This document shows, piece after piece, positions 35,791 to 45,319 of a stretch of 64,000 nt of DNA (position 1 is its first letter; every line of letters begins with the position of its first letter). This DNA comes from Bdellovibrio bacteriovorus HD100 (lineage in GTDB: Bacteria; Bdellovibrionota; Bdellovibrionia; Bdellovibrionales; Bdellovibrionaceae), in the NCBI RefSeq assembly GCF_000196175.1, contig NC_005363.1:3718951-3782950 (forward strand), written 5' to 3'. Under the pieces are notes generated by a model. It was not told the DNA's origin. It saw only the letters and a program-made list of their open reading frames with translations, and did no database searches. A program made the position numbers and the translations under genes.

Positions 35791-37343
35791 TAGTTACCTC
35801 CTTGCGCGTGCATAACTTCAGAGGCGCCCGGCTGAACAATCGTCAGATTATAATTGCTTCTGTTGTTCACCAAATGATCGATGCTGGCTTTAGAGAAGTT
35901 CAGGAAATGATTCGGGAACAGACCCATCCAGAACACCATGATCACCAATGGAACCAGAACTGTGATTTCACGCGCATTCAGGTCATGCAGCGGATGATGC
36001 TCGTCTTTAACCAGCTCACCCTGCTCGCCGAAGAACACACGTTTAAACATCCACAACATGTACACCGCACCCAGAACCACACCGGACACTGCGAAGTAAG
36101 CAAAGACCGGATGAGCCTGGTAGGTGCCCAGAAGGATGAAGAACTCGCCCACAAAACCGTTGGTCATTGGAACCGCGATCGAGGACAAAGTAATGATAAA
36201 GAAGAAGATCGTGAAGATTGGCAACACACCCGCCAAGCCGCCGTATTTGGAGATTTCACGAGAATGCGTTCTTTCGTAGATCATACCAATCAGGATGAAC
36301 AGCGCCCCGGTTGAGATACCGTGATTCAGCATCTGATACAGACCACCACCCATGCCATAAGCGTTGAACGCAAACAGACCCAGAAGGATATAACCCATGT
36401 GGGATACGGAAGAGTACGCCACTAGTTTCTTTACATCTGGCTGAACCATCGCCACCAAAGCACCATAGATGATGCCCACAGTACCGATTAGCATGAACAA
36501 CCAAGCCCAGTATTCAGAAGCCTCTGGGAACAAAGGAATCACCCAGCGCATGAAACCGTAAGTACCCATTTTCAGCATCACACCCGCCAGGATCACAGAA
36601 CCTGGAGTCGGAGCTTCAACGTGGGCATCCGGCAACCAAGTATGAACCGGGAATGCCGGAACCTTGATCGCAAAAGCCAATGCAAAGGCAAAGAAAAGAA
36701 GTGTTTGCAAACTGAAGAACGTGCCGCCCACAAACGGAATCTGCAACTGATAGAAATCAAGCAAGCTTGCGCTCATCTGCCCAGTCGCTTCCTGAGTCAG
36801 GTACATCATATAGATGATCGCCACCAGCATCAGTACAGAACCCGCCATCGTGTAGATGAAGAATTTCACTGTTGCGTAGATACGGCGAGCGCCACCCCAG
36901 ATACCGACCATGAAGTACATCGGAACCAGAGAAAGCTCCCAGAACACATAGAAGAAGACTGCATCCATTGCCAGGAAAGTGCCCAGCATTGCCGTTTGCA
37001 GGATGAACATACAAACGTGGAAGCCTTTGACTCGCTCAGTGATGGATGTCCAGCTTGCCAGGATAATGATCGGGGTCAGGAACGTGGTCAGCAGAACCAG
37101 CCACAAAGAGATCCCGTCGATACCCATGAAGTACTGGATGCCGAAGCGTTCAATCCACATGAACTTTTCCACCATCTGCAAGCCCGTCGCGGAAGCGTCG
37201 AAGTTTTTAAACAGGGAAAGACTCACGATGAATTCAATCACGGAAAGACCCAAAGCCAGATGGCGAACGGTGTTCGCCTTAGGCCAGATCGCAACTAACA
37301 GCGCGAATAGAAGAGGTAGGAAAACAATGCTACTCAGGATCAT
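35790..37343 (-). CDS. nuoM: NADH-quinone oxidoreductase subunit M
   Basis: 517-residue proton-pumping subunit. Visible signatures: WELSLVPMYFMVG, HTWLPDAHVEAPTPGSV and KKLVAYSSVSHMGY, with many membrane helices. It begins three bases after the nuoL stop behind GAGGTAATGT and is followed by nuoN with a one-base overlap. Confidence 0.96.
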   Translation of the reverse strand: MILSSIVFLPLLFALLVAIWPKANTVRHLALGLSVIEFIVSLSLFKNFDASATGLQMVEKFMWIERFGIQYFMGIDGISLWLVLLTTFLTPIIILASWTSITERVKGFHVCMFILQTAMLGTFLAMDAVFFYVFWELSLVPMYFMVGIWGGARRIYATVKFFIYTMAGSVLMLVAIIYMMYLTQEATGQMSASLLDFYQLQIPFVGGTFFSLQTLLFFAFALAFAIKVPAFPVHTWLPDAHVEAPTPGSVILAGVMLKMGTYGFMRWVIPLFPEASEYWAWLFMLIGTVGIIYGALVAMVQPDVKKLVAYSSVSHMGYILLGLFAFNAYGMGGGLYQMLNHGISTGALFILIGMIYERTHSREISKYGGLAGVLPIFTIFFFIITLSSIAVPMTNGFVGEFFILLGTYQAHPVFAYFAVSGVVLGAVYMLWMFKRVFFGEQGELVKDEHHPLHDLNAREITVLVPLVIMVFWMGLFPNHFLNFSKASIDHLVNNRSNYNLTIVQPGASEVMHAQGGN

Positions 37344-37346
37344 ACA

Positions 37347-39278
37347 TTACCTCATGATCACAAATGAAAGGGCCACAACCACACCGATGCCGATGTACAT
37401 CGCGTATTGTTGCATATTTCCGGTCTGAATCGAGCGGGCGAAGGAACCCATGCCGCGCACAAGATCTCCAGCCCAGAAAGTCATCTTGTCGATGAAATTC
37501 ACGTCGATGTAGTACCAGGTGTTTTTACTCAAAGTAACCAGCGGATTGATGATGAAACCAAAGTAGGCTTCGTCCACGAAGTACTTGTTGTAAACCATGT
37601 TGTAAACCGGCTTGATGCTTTCAGCGATCTTCTTCGGAGTCTCTGGAGACTTCACATAGAACTGATAAGCCACGATTGCAGATACAGTCGCCAGACCCAC
37701 AGAACAGCCCATCAGAACCCATTCCGTTGTGTGATCAATCGCTGTCCAGCCCGGGATCGGAGAAATCAACGGGTGCAACCAGTGCTCCCAGAAGTTCGGC
37801 ATGTGACCCAGGTGCTCACCGATAACATGAGGAACACCAATCCAGCCCGCGATCACAGAAAGGATCGCCAGGATGATCAGTGGAATTGTCATGATCGCAG
37901 AAGATTCGTGCGGATGAACATCAGCAGAAACTCGGCTCTTGCCCCAGAAGGTCAGCGCCATCAAACGAGTCATATAGAACGCCGTCAAAGTCGCACCCAA
38001 CACACCCGCCGCCCAAAGGATCGGAGAACCCATTGGAGAGTGGAATGCGTAAGCCAGGATTTCATCCTTAGAGAAGAAACCGGAGAACAGCGGAGTTCCG
38101 ATGATCGCCAGCCAGCCCATCAGGAAAGTGATGTGTGTGATTGGCATGTACTTTTTAAGACCACCCATTTTGCGGATGTCTTGTTCTTCGTGCATTCCGT
38201 GAATCACAGAACCAGAACCCAGGAACATCAGGGCTTTGAAGAACGCGTGAGTCATCAAGTGGAACATCGCTGCCCCGAACGCACCCACACCGGCTGCCAG
38301 GAACATGTAGCCCAACTGAGACACCGTAGAGTAAGCCAGAACTTTTTTGATGTCGTTTTGAGTGATACCGATAGTCGCTGCAAACACCGCGGTCGCCGCA
38401 CCGATGATCGCAATAACCATCATCGTGTTAGGAGCCATAATAAACAGTGGATTCAGACGAACGATCATGTACACACCGGCAGTCACCATTGTCGCCGCGT
38501 GGATCAGGGCGGAAACCGGTGTTGGACCGGCCATCGCGTCTGGAAGCCAAACGTACAAAGGAATCTGTGCGGATTTACCAGTCGCCCCGATGAACAGGAA
38601 CATCGTACCCAGAGTCAAAGCCCCCAACCAGGAGGATTCAGCCACAGTCGGTGCCAATGCATTCAGTTCAGAGAAGTTCAAAGTGCCGAAGGTGATGAAC
38701 AAAACGAACATACCCAGCAAGAAGGCCGCGTCACCAATACGGTTGGTGATGAAGGCTTTCATACCTGCCGCCGCTTTTTCTTTGTCCGTGAACCAGAAAC
38801 CGATCAGCAAGTAAGAGCAAAGGCCCACGCCTTCCCAACCCACGAACATCACCAGCAAGCTGTCACCCAGAACCAACAACAACATGTTGAAGATGAACAG
38901 ATTCAGGTAAGCGAAGTATTTCGCCACACCTTTATCGTGGTGCATGTAACCGATAGAGAACAAGTGGATCAAAGTACCAACACCGGTGATCACCAGGATC
39001 ATGATGGCGCTGATTTGATCGACGACGAAACCGGCGTTGACCTTGAACTTATCAATCGCCATCCACTCAAAGAAGCTCACCGCAATACGGCGGGCTTCAG
39101 CCGGCATGGAAACCAGGTCCACAACCAGAAGGATTGCGGAAATAAAGGAGATCGCCACCGCAACCGTTGCGATGGAGCCAGCCACATTTCCAGAGTGTTT
39201 TTTATATCTGGCACCGTTGATCAGGAAACCAATGAATGGAGCCAGAATCAGGATTGCCATTAATAGAGAATGATTCAC
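37347..39278 (-). CDS. nuoL: NADH-quinone oxidoreductase subunit L
   Basis: 643-residue subunit with the extra C-terminal lateral helix of NuoL. Visible motifs: VGWEGVGLCSYLLIGFWF, VYVWLPDAMAGPTPVSALIH-like segment and KKVLAYSTVSQLGYM. The start is GTG 39278, preceded by AGGGGAT; an ATG six codons in is a weaker choice. Largest of the antiporter-like subunits of the proton-pumping arm. Confidence 0.95.
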   Translation of the reverse strand: MNHSLLMAILILAPFIGFLINGARYKKHSGNVAGSIATVAVAISFISAILLVVDLVSMPAEARRIAVSFFEWMAIDKFKVNAGFVVDQISAIMILVITGVGTLIHLFSIGYMHHDKGVAKYFAYLNLFIFNMLLLVLGDSLLVMFVGWEGVGLCSYLLIGFWFTDKEKAAAGMKAFITNRIGDAAFLLGMFVLFITFGTLNFSELNALAPTVAESSWLGALTLGTMFLFIGATGKSAQIPLYVWLPDAMAGPTPVSALIHAATMVTAGVYMIVRLNPLFIMAPNTMMVIAIIGAATAVFAATIGITQNDIKKVLAYSTVSQLGYMFLAAGVGAFGAAMFHLMTHAFFKALMFLGSGSVIHGMHEEQDIRKMGGLKKYMPITHITFLMGWLAIIGTPLFSGFFSKDEILAYAFHSPMGSPILWAAGVLGATLTAFYMTRLMALTFWGKSRVSADVHPHESSAIMTIPLIILAILSVIAGWIGVPHVIGEHLGHMPNFWEHWLHPLISPIPGWTAIDHTTEWVLMGCSVGLATVSAIVAYQFYVKSPETPKKIAESIKPVYNMVYNKYFVDEAYFGFIINPLVTLSKNTWYYIDVNFIDKMTFWAGDLVRGMGSFARSIQTGNMQQYAMYIGIGVVVALSFVIMR

Positions 39279-39288
39279 AGCTTATCCC

Positions 39289-39612
39289 CTATCCTTTCAA
39301 GTGCTCAAAGAAGCGAATATTCACTTCGTTGAATCGTTTAAAGATGGATACTGCCAGCGCCAGACCCACTGCCGCTTCCGCAGCCGCGATAGTCATAACG
39401 AAGAACACCATGATGTGACCATCCAACAGGCCCAGGTATTTACTGAAAGCCACGAAAGTCAGATTCACAGAGTTCAGCATCAACTCGATGGACATCAAAA
39501 GAACGATCACGTTACGGCGAAGAAGAACGCCCGCCATACCCATAACAAACAAAAGTGCAGCCAGAACCAAGTAATGAGTCAGGCCGATATTATTGATGAA
39601 CTCAGTGTTCAT
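39289..39612 (-). CDS. nuoK: NADH-quinone oxidoreductase subunit K
   Basis: 107 residues with three membrane helices and the conserved Glu-containing [16 protein letters not shown] and TFVAFSKYL. The start at 39612 is chosen because AGGTGG lies upstream; the longer frame to 39657 would lengthen it beyond family size. The start overlaps the end of nuoJ by 11 bases. Confidence 0.94.
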   Translation of the reverse strand: MNTEFINNIGLTHYLVLAALLFVMGMAGVLLRRNVIVLLMSIELMLNSVNLTFVAFSKYLGLLDGHIMVFFVMTIAAAEAAVGLALAVSIFKRFNEVNIRFFEHLKG

Positions 39613-40138
39613 GTGTTCCACCTTTACTGCGTGCCAAAGCAACGGCACCCACTGCAATTACCAGAAGAAGAACGCCCAAAGCCTCAAATCCGAAGATGTA
39701 TTTGGTGAACAAGATCTGTCCCAAAGCTTTGGTTGATTCCATGCCTGTACCCACCAGCACCGGATTATCAGTGGTTTTTTCACCCATCAGATTCACCGAC
39801 ATGGCGATGGCACCCACTACCAAGCCTGCAAACAGGCCGACAGAGGCGATCTTAACCACACCCGTGAACTTGCCACGAGTGAAGGCCTGAACGTCTTTTT
39901 TCAAGTCGAAGAGCATGATCACCATCGTGAACAAAACCATGACCGCACCGGCGTAGACAATCAGCTGAACGCCCGCGATGAAGTAGGCATTCAGAGTCAC
40001 GAACAATGCGGAGATTCCCACCATGGTCATCGCCAGGCACAAAGCGGAGTAGATCGGATTGGACATCAAAATGACACTAAGGCCGGAGGCCAGAGTGACA
40101 AACGCTAAAAACCAGAAAAGAAATGCATCTGCTGTCAT
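39602..40138 (-). CDS. nuoJ: NADH-quinone oxidoreductase subunit J
   Basis: 178 residues, five membrane helices. The third-helix pi-bulge region ([19 protein letters not shown]) is conserved. The start at 40138 follows AAGGAG. It lies between nuoH and nuoK; nuoI, normally before nuoJ, is missing here. Confidence 0.93.
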   Translation of the reverse strand: MTADAFLFWFLAFVTLASGLSVILMSNPIYSALCLAMTMVGISALFVTLNAYFIAGVQLIVYAGAVMVLFTMVIMLFDLKKDVQAFTRGKFTGVVKIASVGLFAGLVVGAIAMSVNLMGEKTTDNPVLVGTGMESTKALGQILFTKYIFGFEALGVLLLVIAVGAVALARSKGGTHEH

Positions 40139-40147
40139 TTTAACTCC

Positions 40148-41305
40148 TTACAAAGATGCGATGTAGATCACAAAGGCTGTGATAATGGTGTTTGCCAAAG
40201 CCCAAGGAAGCATCGTCTTCCAACCCAGATCCATCAGCTGATCGTAACGGAAACGAGGCAAAGTCCAACGTACCCAGATGAAGACCCACATGAAGAAACC
40301 AAACTTGATGTTGAACACCAGGAAATGGATCAACGCCACCAGGGCACTTGCCTTGCCGGCTGTGGAAGCAACACCCGCCGCCCATTCATTCAGCTCAGCC
40401 ACAGACACGTAAGGGATCGTGTAACCGCCGAAGAAGAACAGCACCATCAGACCGGAAGCGATCATCATGTGACCGTATTCCCCGATGAAGAACATGTTGA
40501 ATTTGAAACCGCCGTACTCAGTGTGGAAACCACCTACCAGCTCGGACTCACCTTCCGCCAAGTCAAATGGCAGACGGTTGGATTCCGCAAACGCGGCCGA
40601 GAAGAACAACAAAGCGCCCACTGGTTGATAGAAAATACCCCAGTTAGGAAGCCAGTTTGCGGTGATCGTGTGACCCAGGAAAGAGAACGCCAAAGGACCC
40701 TGCTGAGCCAGTGTCATTTCCGTCAGGTTGAACGTGCCATAAAGCATGATCACACCCACGATGGAAAGACCCAAAGCCAGTTCGTAAGAGATCGTTTGAG
40801 CGGAAGCACGAAGCGCACCCATCAAGGTGTACTTGTTGCCGGAACCCCAGCCCGCCATCAGCAATGTGTAAGCAGCCAATGAGCTGACGCCCAGGATGAA
40901 CACAATGCCCACGCCGATATCATAACCCTGAACCAGGAAAGTGTAAGGACCCCAAGTGGAGCCGAACATTTCAAAGGTGCCTACCTGAATCGGAGAAGAA
41001 AGCGGAATCGCAGAGAAAGCCACTGCCCCCGGAATCAACGCGAAAATCGGAGCCGCATAGTACAGGAACGGCTTCGCAGTTTGCGGCATGAAGTTTTCCT
41101 TGTTCAGGAACTTCACCGCATCGGCAAGAAGCTGCACCAGACCCAGAGGACCCACGCGGTTCGGACCCAGACGATCCTGAATGAATGCGGAGCCACGGCG
41201 CTCAAGCCAAACCAAAATAGGCACTGCTTGAACCATCATCAGGAAGATGACGACCAGTTTTAAACCGTTGACGGTTATCTCGAAAATATCTTTACCCATT
41301 CCCAT
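40148..41305 (-). CDS. nuoH: NADH-quinone oxidoreductase subunit H
   Basis: 385 residues, membrane subunit that forms the quinone site with NuoB and NuoD. Conserved pieces are WLERRGSAFIQDRLGPNRVG, DLAEGESELVGGFHTEYGG and GYTIPYVS. It follows nuoA after three bases (stop 41309, ATG 41305). Eight to nine helices expected. Confidence 0.95.
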   Translation of the reverse strand: MGMGKDIFEITVNGLKLVVIFLMMVQAVPILVWLERRGSAFIQDRLGPNRVGPLGLVQLLADAVKFLNKENFMPQTAKPFLYYAAPIFALIPGAVAFSAIPLSSPIQVGTFEMFGSTWGPYTFLVQGYDIGVGIVFILGVSSLAAYTLLMAGWGSGNKYTLMGALRASAQTISYELALGLSIVGVIMLYGTFNLTEMTLAQQGPLAFSFLGHTITANWLPNWGIFYQPVGALLFFSAAFAESNRLPFDLAEGESELVGGFHTEYGGFKFNMFFIGEYGHMMIASGLMVLFFFGGYTIPYVSVAELNEWAAGVASTAGKASALVALIHFLVFNIKFGFFMWVFIWVRWTLPRFRYDQLMDLGWKTMLPWALANTIITAFVIYIASL

Positions 41306-41308
41306 CGC

Positions 41309-41680
41309 TTAGTCCCATTCCAAAGCTTTAGATTTAACTTCCCAGAACAGCCCGAAGATGAAGATCGCGATGAAGATCATCATGGAAACGAAGACAAATG
41401 TGCCTTCGCCTGTCGCGATGAACTCACGGAATGAAATCGCCCAAGGGTACATGAAGATAATCTCGATATCGAAAAGGATGAACAGGATCGCTGTTAGATA
41501 GTACTTAACAGAAATCTTTGTTTCCTTTTTCTCAATACCAGGAATACCGCACTCGTAAGGCTCGTACTTCACAGGGTTGTATACCGGTTTTGTCCCAGTA
41601 ATGTTGGCAGCAAGCCAAACTAAAAAGGCTCCAAAAAGAGCAATGAAAATGACGATGAATATGACTCCACCGAGTGGCAC
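41309..41680 (-). CDS. nuoA: NADH-quinone oxidoreductase subunit A
   Basis: 123 residues if translated from GTG 41680, which has GGAGGG four bases upstream; the frame could be read from TTG 41692. Three membrane helices; KYEPYECGIP and VKYYLTAILFILFDIEI-type motif are characteristic of NuoA. First gene of the operon. It is followed directly by nuoH, whereas nuoB, C and D usually come next. Confidence 0.92.
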   Translation of the reverse strand: MPLGGVIFIVIFIALFGAFLVWLAANITGTKPVYNPVKYEPYECGIPGIEKKETKISVKYYLTAILFILFDIEIIFMYPWAISFREFIATGEGTFVFVSMMIFIAIFIFGLFWEVKSKALEWD

Positions 41681-41721
41681 TAGTCCCTCCAAAGTTGTCG
41701 TTATTATTTGGATTTCAATTA

Positions 41722-41750
41722 GTTATATATGTGTCGTCAGTGAAAACCAA
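41722..41750 (-). promoter_or_regulatory. Candidate promoter of the nuo operon
   Basis: On the minus strand TTGGTT (41750-41745), a 17-base spacer and TATAAC (41727-41722, five of six). The predicted start near 41715 gives a leader of about 35 bases before GTG 41680. Confidence 0.5.
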
Positions 41751-41800
41751 GAAATATGAATGGAAACAAGGCGATAAGCGTGGCAAGATGAGCCCACCAA

Positions 41801-44800
41801 ATGAAAGCCGAAAGCACTCACACAAGACTCGAATCCATCCTGGAGAGAGCCTTTGAAACAACTCGCGGAAAGATTCAAGTCACCGGGGCGGCGTCTCCGC
41901 TGGCGCTTGCTTACTTTTTGTCGCAGACTTACTCTAAAAAAATCAACGGCTTGCCGCATCTTGTTGTGGTTGGTAGTCATCGCGAAGCAGTGACTTTGCA
42001 AGCCTTGCTGGAGTTCTTCGACCCGAGTCGTCAAAGCCATATTCTGCCTGCTTTCGATGTTTCACCTTACTCGGGTCTTTATCCCAACACCCAAGTCGTC
42101 GCCGACCGGGTTCGTTTCCTGGCAAAAGCTCAGTCGGCCAAAGCCGGAGAAATCTTCATATCCTCAGTTGACGCACTGATGCAGAAAACCCTTCCGGTGA
42201 AAATCCTGAAGGATCACTCCAAAACAGTTCGCGCCGGGGATGAGCTTCCCGAGAACCTTTCGGACTATTTCTCGTCCTTGGGTTACACCGCGGCTCCGAT
42301 GGTTGAAGACAAGGGTCAGTTCGCGGTTCGTGGTGGTATCGTGGACATCTATCCACCAACCGAAAATCAGCCCGTGCGCATGGATCTGTTCGGGGATCAG
42401 GTGGAAAGCCTTCGTCATTTCAGTGTGGCGGACCAAAGAAGCTCGGACGAGATCCAATCCTTTGTTCTGACTCCGGCCCGCGAAGTTCTTTATCGCGATG
42501 AAACGCACGAGCGCCTTTTGCAACGGGTGCGCGCTTCGCTTGAGGGCCGCAAGGTGGATAAGGCGGAGGCCGAAGAAACCCTGCGATCCTTGGTGTTAAA
42601 AAATGCCTTTCCGGGCATTGAATTCCTGCTTCCCTATTTCTACGGCGAACTGGCCACGCCAGCCGATCATTTCCCGGGCGCTTTAAATCTGTGGTTCCTG
42701 GATCCGGTGGAGATCTCTCGCTGTGCTGATGAAATGTGGGCGGAACTCAAAGCCGATCACCGCACCAGCGACGCTCACGTGATTCGTCCGGAGCTTGAAG
42801 ACATCTACGTGAACTTTGAAGCTTTGGCCTATCCGCTCAACTCTCGCCAGGTGTATTTCTCTTCCTTGGAATACTTTGACGAAGAAAACTCGGATGATTC
42901 CCGCGTTGAATATCGTACGGCAATGACTCAGGATTTTACAAACCTGGCTTTAGCCAACGCGGTCGGCACCGAGCAGTGGTTGCAGGCCGCAACCAACAAA
43001 CTTCATCGCTGGCGTGATGAGGGTTATCGCATCTTTGTCAGCACCAAGAATCAGTCTCATATCGACCGCTTGTCTTTGGTGTTTGAAAAACTGGAACTTA
43101 AAGCCGTTCGCACGAGCAGCGATGAATACCGCTGGGATTCGTGGCTGCAGGAACAGGATCGTGAACAAAACATCGTTCACATCGTGCCGAGATACCTTGC
43201 CGAAAGCCTGCGTCTGGAGGAAGAAAAGATCATCTTCCTGCGCGACGAGGACTTTTACGGCAAAAAACAGCGGGCTAAAGAATCCAGCGGCGCGCAGGAT
43301 TTCCAAAAGCAGGCCAAGCGTCTGTCTTTCGGTGATTTGAAGCCCGGGGATCTGGTGGTTCACACCAAACACGGGATCGGCCAGTATGAAGGCCTGAAAA
43401 TCATGAATATCAGCGGCGTCGAATCTGAATACATTCAGGTCGGCTACAAGGATAAAGACAAACTTTATCTGCCCGTGTACCGCGTGGGTCAGCTGCAAAA
43501 GTTCTCCGGCGCCGGAACCAGCATCCTGGATAAATTGGGCGGTACTGCCTGGGAGAAAACCAAAGCCAAGGTGAAGTCCCATGTGCGCGACATCGCCGCG
43601 GATCTGCTGACTTTATATGCCAAACGCGCAGAAATGCACCGCCCGGCTTTTGTGATCAAAGAAGACGAAGTGCTGATGTTTGAAAACGGTTTTCCGTATG
43701 AGGAAACCGACGATCAACTTCGCGCCATCAATGACATCCGCAAAGATCTTAAGTCCACGAAGCCCATGGATCGGCTTGTGTGCGGCGATGTGGGCTTCGG
43801 TAAAACGGAAGTTGCCATGCGCGCGGCGTTCTTTGCCATTCAAGCCCGCAAACAAGTGGCGGTGCTGGCACCGACCACTGTTTTGACCTTCCAGCACTTT
43901 GAAACCTTCAAAAAACGTTTCGAAGGCTGGCCGGTGGATATTCGCGTGCTGAATCGTTTTGTGACTCCGGCTGAAGTGAAAAAGACTTTGCAGGATTTGA
44001 AAGACGGCAAAGTCGATCTGATCGTGGGCACGCACAAACTGCTGGGTTCCTCGATTGCTTATAAGGACCTGGGACTTTTGATTATCGACGAAGAACAAAA
44101 ATTCGGCGTCACTCATAAAGAGAAAATCAAAAAGATCAAAACCAGCGTCGACACCCTGACGTTGTCAGCGACACCGATTCCGCGCACGCTGAATATGGCT
44201 TTGGTGGGCATTCGCGATCTGAGTTTGATCAACACGGCTCCCGTGGATCGTCTGCCCACTCGAACGTTTGTAACGAAGTTTGATCCGGAAACCATTCGCA
44301 AAGCCATCACTGCGGAAATTTCTCGCGGTGGTCAGGTGTACTTCATCCACAACCGCATTGAATCCATCTATGGCCTGGTCGATGAAATTCGTCAGATTGT
44401 GCCGGAAGCAAGGATTCGTGTGGCCCACGGACAGATGGAAGAGCACGAACTTGAAAAAGCAATGCTGGCCTTCTTCCATCACGAAATTGACGTGCTGGTG
44501 TGTACGGCGATTGTGGAATCCGGAATGGACGTGCCACGTGCGAACACCATGTTTATTGATACGGCGCACTTGTTTGGCCTGTCCCAGCTTTATCAACTGC
44601 GCGGACGCGTGGGCCGGTCCAAAACACGGGCTTACTGTTATTTGATGATGCCAAGAAATCACAAGCTCGATAAAGAGCAGCAAGAGCGTCTGAAAATCAT
44701 TCAGGAAAACACCGCCCTTGGCAGCGGCATCAAGATTGCCCAGTACGATCTGGAACTTCGTGGTTCCGGAAATATTTTGGGCGAGGAACAATCCGGTCAC

Positions 44801-45319
44801 GTCAACTCGGTTGGATATGAAATGTACATGGATCTTCTGAATGAGGCTTTGGCGGAAGCCAAGGGTGAGTCCGTTGAAGACATGGATCTGGATCCGGAAC
44901 TGAATTTGAAAATTCCGGCGCTCATTCCGGATGCTTACATCAAAGACATCCGCATTCGTCTGGGTTACTACAAAGCCTTGGCGGATATCACGTCCAACGA
45001 GGATCTGGATCGCATCGAAGAAGAACTGCGTGACCAGTTCGGACCGATCCCGGAACAAACCGTGAATTTGATGGGCCTTATGCTGATTCGTCGCCAGTGC
45101 AAAGAACTGGGTGTTCGTGATATCAGTGCCGGACTCAAATCCATCTCTTTGATCTTCACCGAAAAGACCAAACTGAGCCCAGAAAAGGTGATTCAGCTGG
45201 CAATCCGTGAAAGCAAAAAGTATTCACTGACCCCGGACAACCGCTTGAACATCAAAATGAGCACCATCACCTGGTCCGCGGTTCACGAAGAAATCGATGC
45301 TCTGTTAAGACTTATCTAG
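41801..45319 (+). CDS. mfd: Transcription-repair coupling factor Mfd
   Basis: Mfd removes stalled RNA polymerase and recruits the UvrABC excision system. The 1172-residue protein has the UvrB-like N-terminus, the RNA polymerase interaction domain (LKPGDLVVHTKHGIGQYEGL, near 515-535), and the RecG-like helicase with Walker A CGDVGFGKTEVAMRA near 662-676, DEEQKFGV and the VGRSKTRAYCY arginine-finger region, then the C-terminal autoinhibitory domain. The ATG at 41801 has no strong ribosome site. The stop overlaps the next convergent gene. Confidence 0.95.
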   Translation: MKAESTHTRLESILERAFETTRGKIQVTGAASPLALAYFLSQTYSKKINGLPHLVVVGSHREAVTLQALLEFFDPSRQSHILPAFDVSPYSGLYPNTQVVADRVRFLAKAQSAKAGEIFISSVDALMQKTLPVKILKDHSKTVRAGDELPENLSDYFSSLGYTAAPMVEDKGQFAVRGGIVDIYPPTENQPVRMDLFGDQVESLRHFSVADQRSSDEIQSFVLTPAREVLYRDETHERLLQRVRASLEGRKVDKAEAEETLRSLVLKNAFPGIEFLLPYFYGELATPADHFPGALNLWFLDPVEISRCADEMWAELKADHRTSDAHVIRPELEDIYVNFEALAYPLNSRQVYFSSLEYFDEENSDDSRVEYRTAMTQDFTNLALANAVGTEQWLQAATNKLHRWRDEGYRIFVSTKNQSHIDRLSLVFEKLELKAVRTSSDEYRWDSWLQEQDREQNIVHIVPRYLAESLRLEEEKIIFLRDEDFYGKKQRAKESSGAQDFQKQAKRLSFGDLKPGDLVVHTKHGIGQYEGLKIMNISGVESEYIQVGYKDKDKLYLPVYRVGQLQKFSGAGTSILDKLGGTAWEKTKAKVKSHVRDIAADLLTLYAKRAEMHRPAFVIKEDEVLMFENGFPYEETDDQLRAINDIRKDLKSTKPMDRLVCGDVGFGKTEVAMRAAFFAIQARKQVAVLAPTTVLTFQHFETFKKRFEGWPVDIRVLNRFVTPAEVKKTLQDLKDGKVDLIVGTHKLLGSSIAYKDLGLLIIDEEQKFGVTHKEKIKKIKTSVDTLTLSATPIPRTLNMALVGIRDLSLINTAPVDRLPTRTFVTKFDPETIRKAITAEISRGGQVYFIHNRIESIYGLVDEIRQIVPEARIRVAHGQMEEHELEKAMLAFFHHEIDVLVCTAIVESGMDVPRANTMFIDTAHLFGLSQLYQLRGRVGRSKTRAYCYLMMPRNHKLDKEQQERLKIIQENTALGSGIKIAQYDLELRGSGNILGEEQSGHVNSVGYEMYMDLLNEALAEAKGESVEDMDLDPELNLKIPALIPDAYIKDIRIRLGYYKALADITSNEDLDRIEEELRDQFGPIPEQTVNLMGLMLIRRQCKELGVRDISAGLKSISLIFTEKTKLSPEKVIQLAIRESKKYSLTPDNRLNIKMSTITWSAVHEEIDALLRLI

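Noticed and set aside
37407..39263. 618-codon open frame on the plus strand opposite nuoL
   Set aside because: It is a codon-bias shadow of nuoL: the product is His/Gln/Arg-rich with no domain, and the true nuoL frame is unmistakable.
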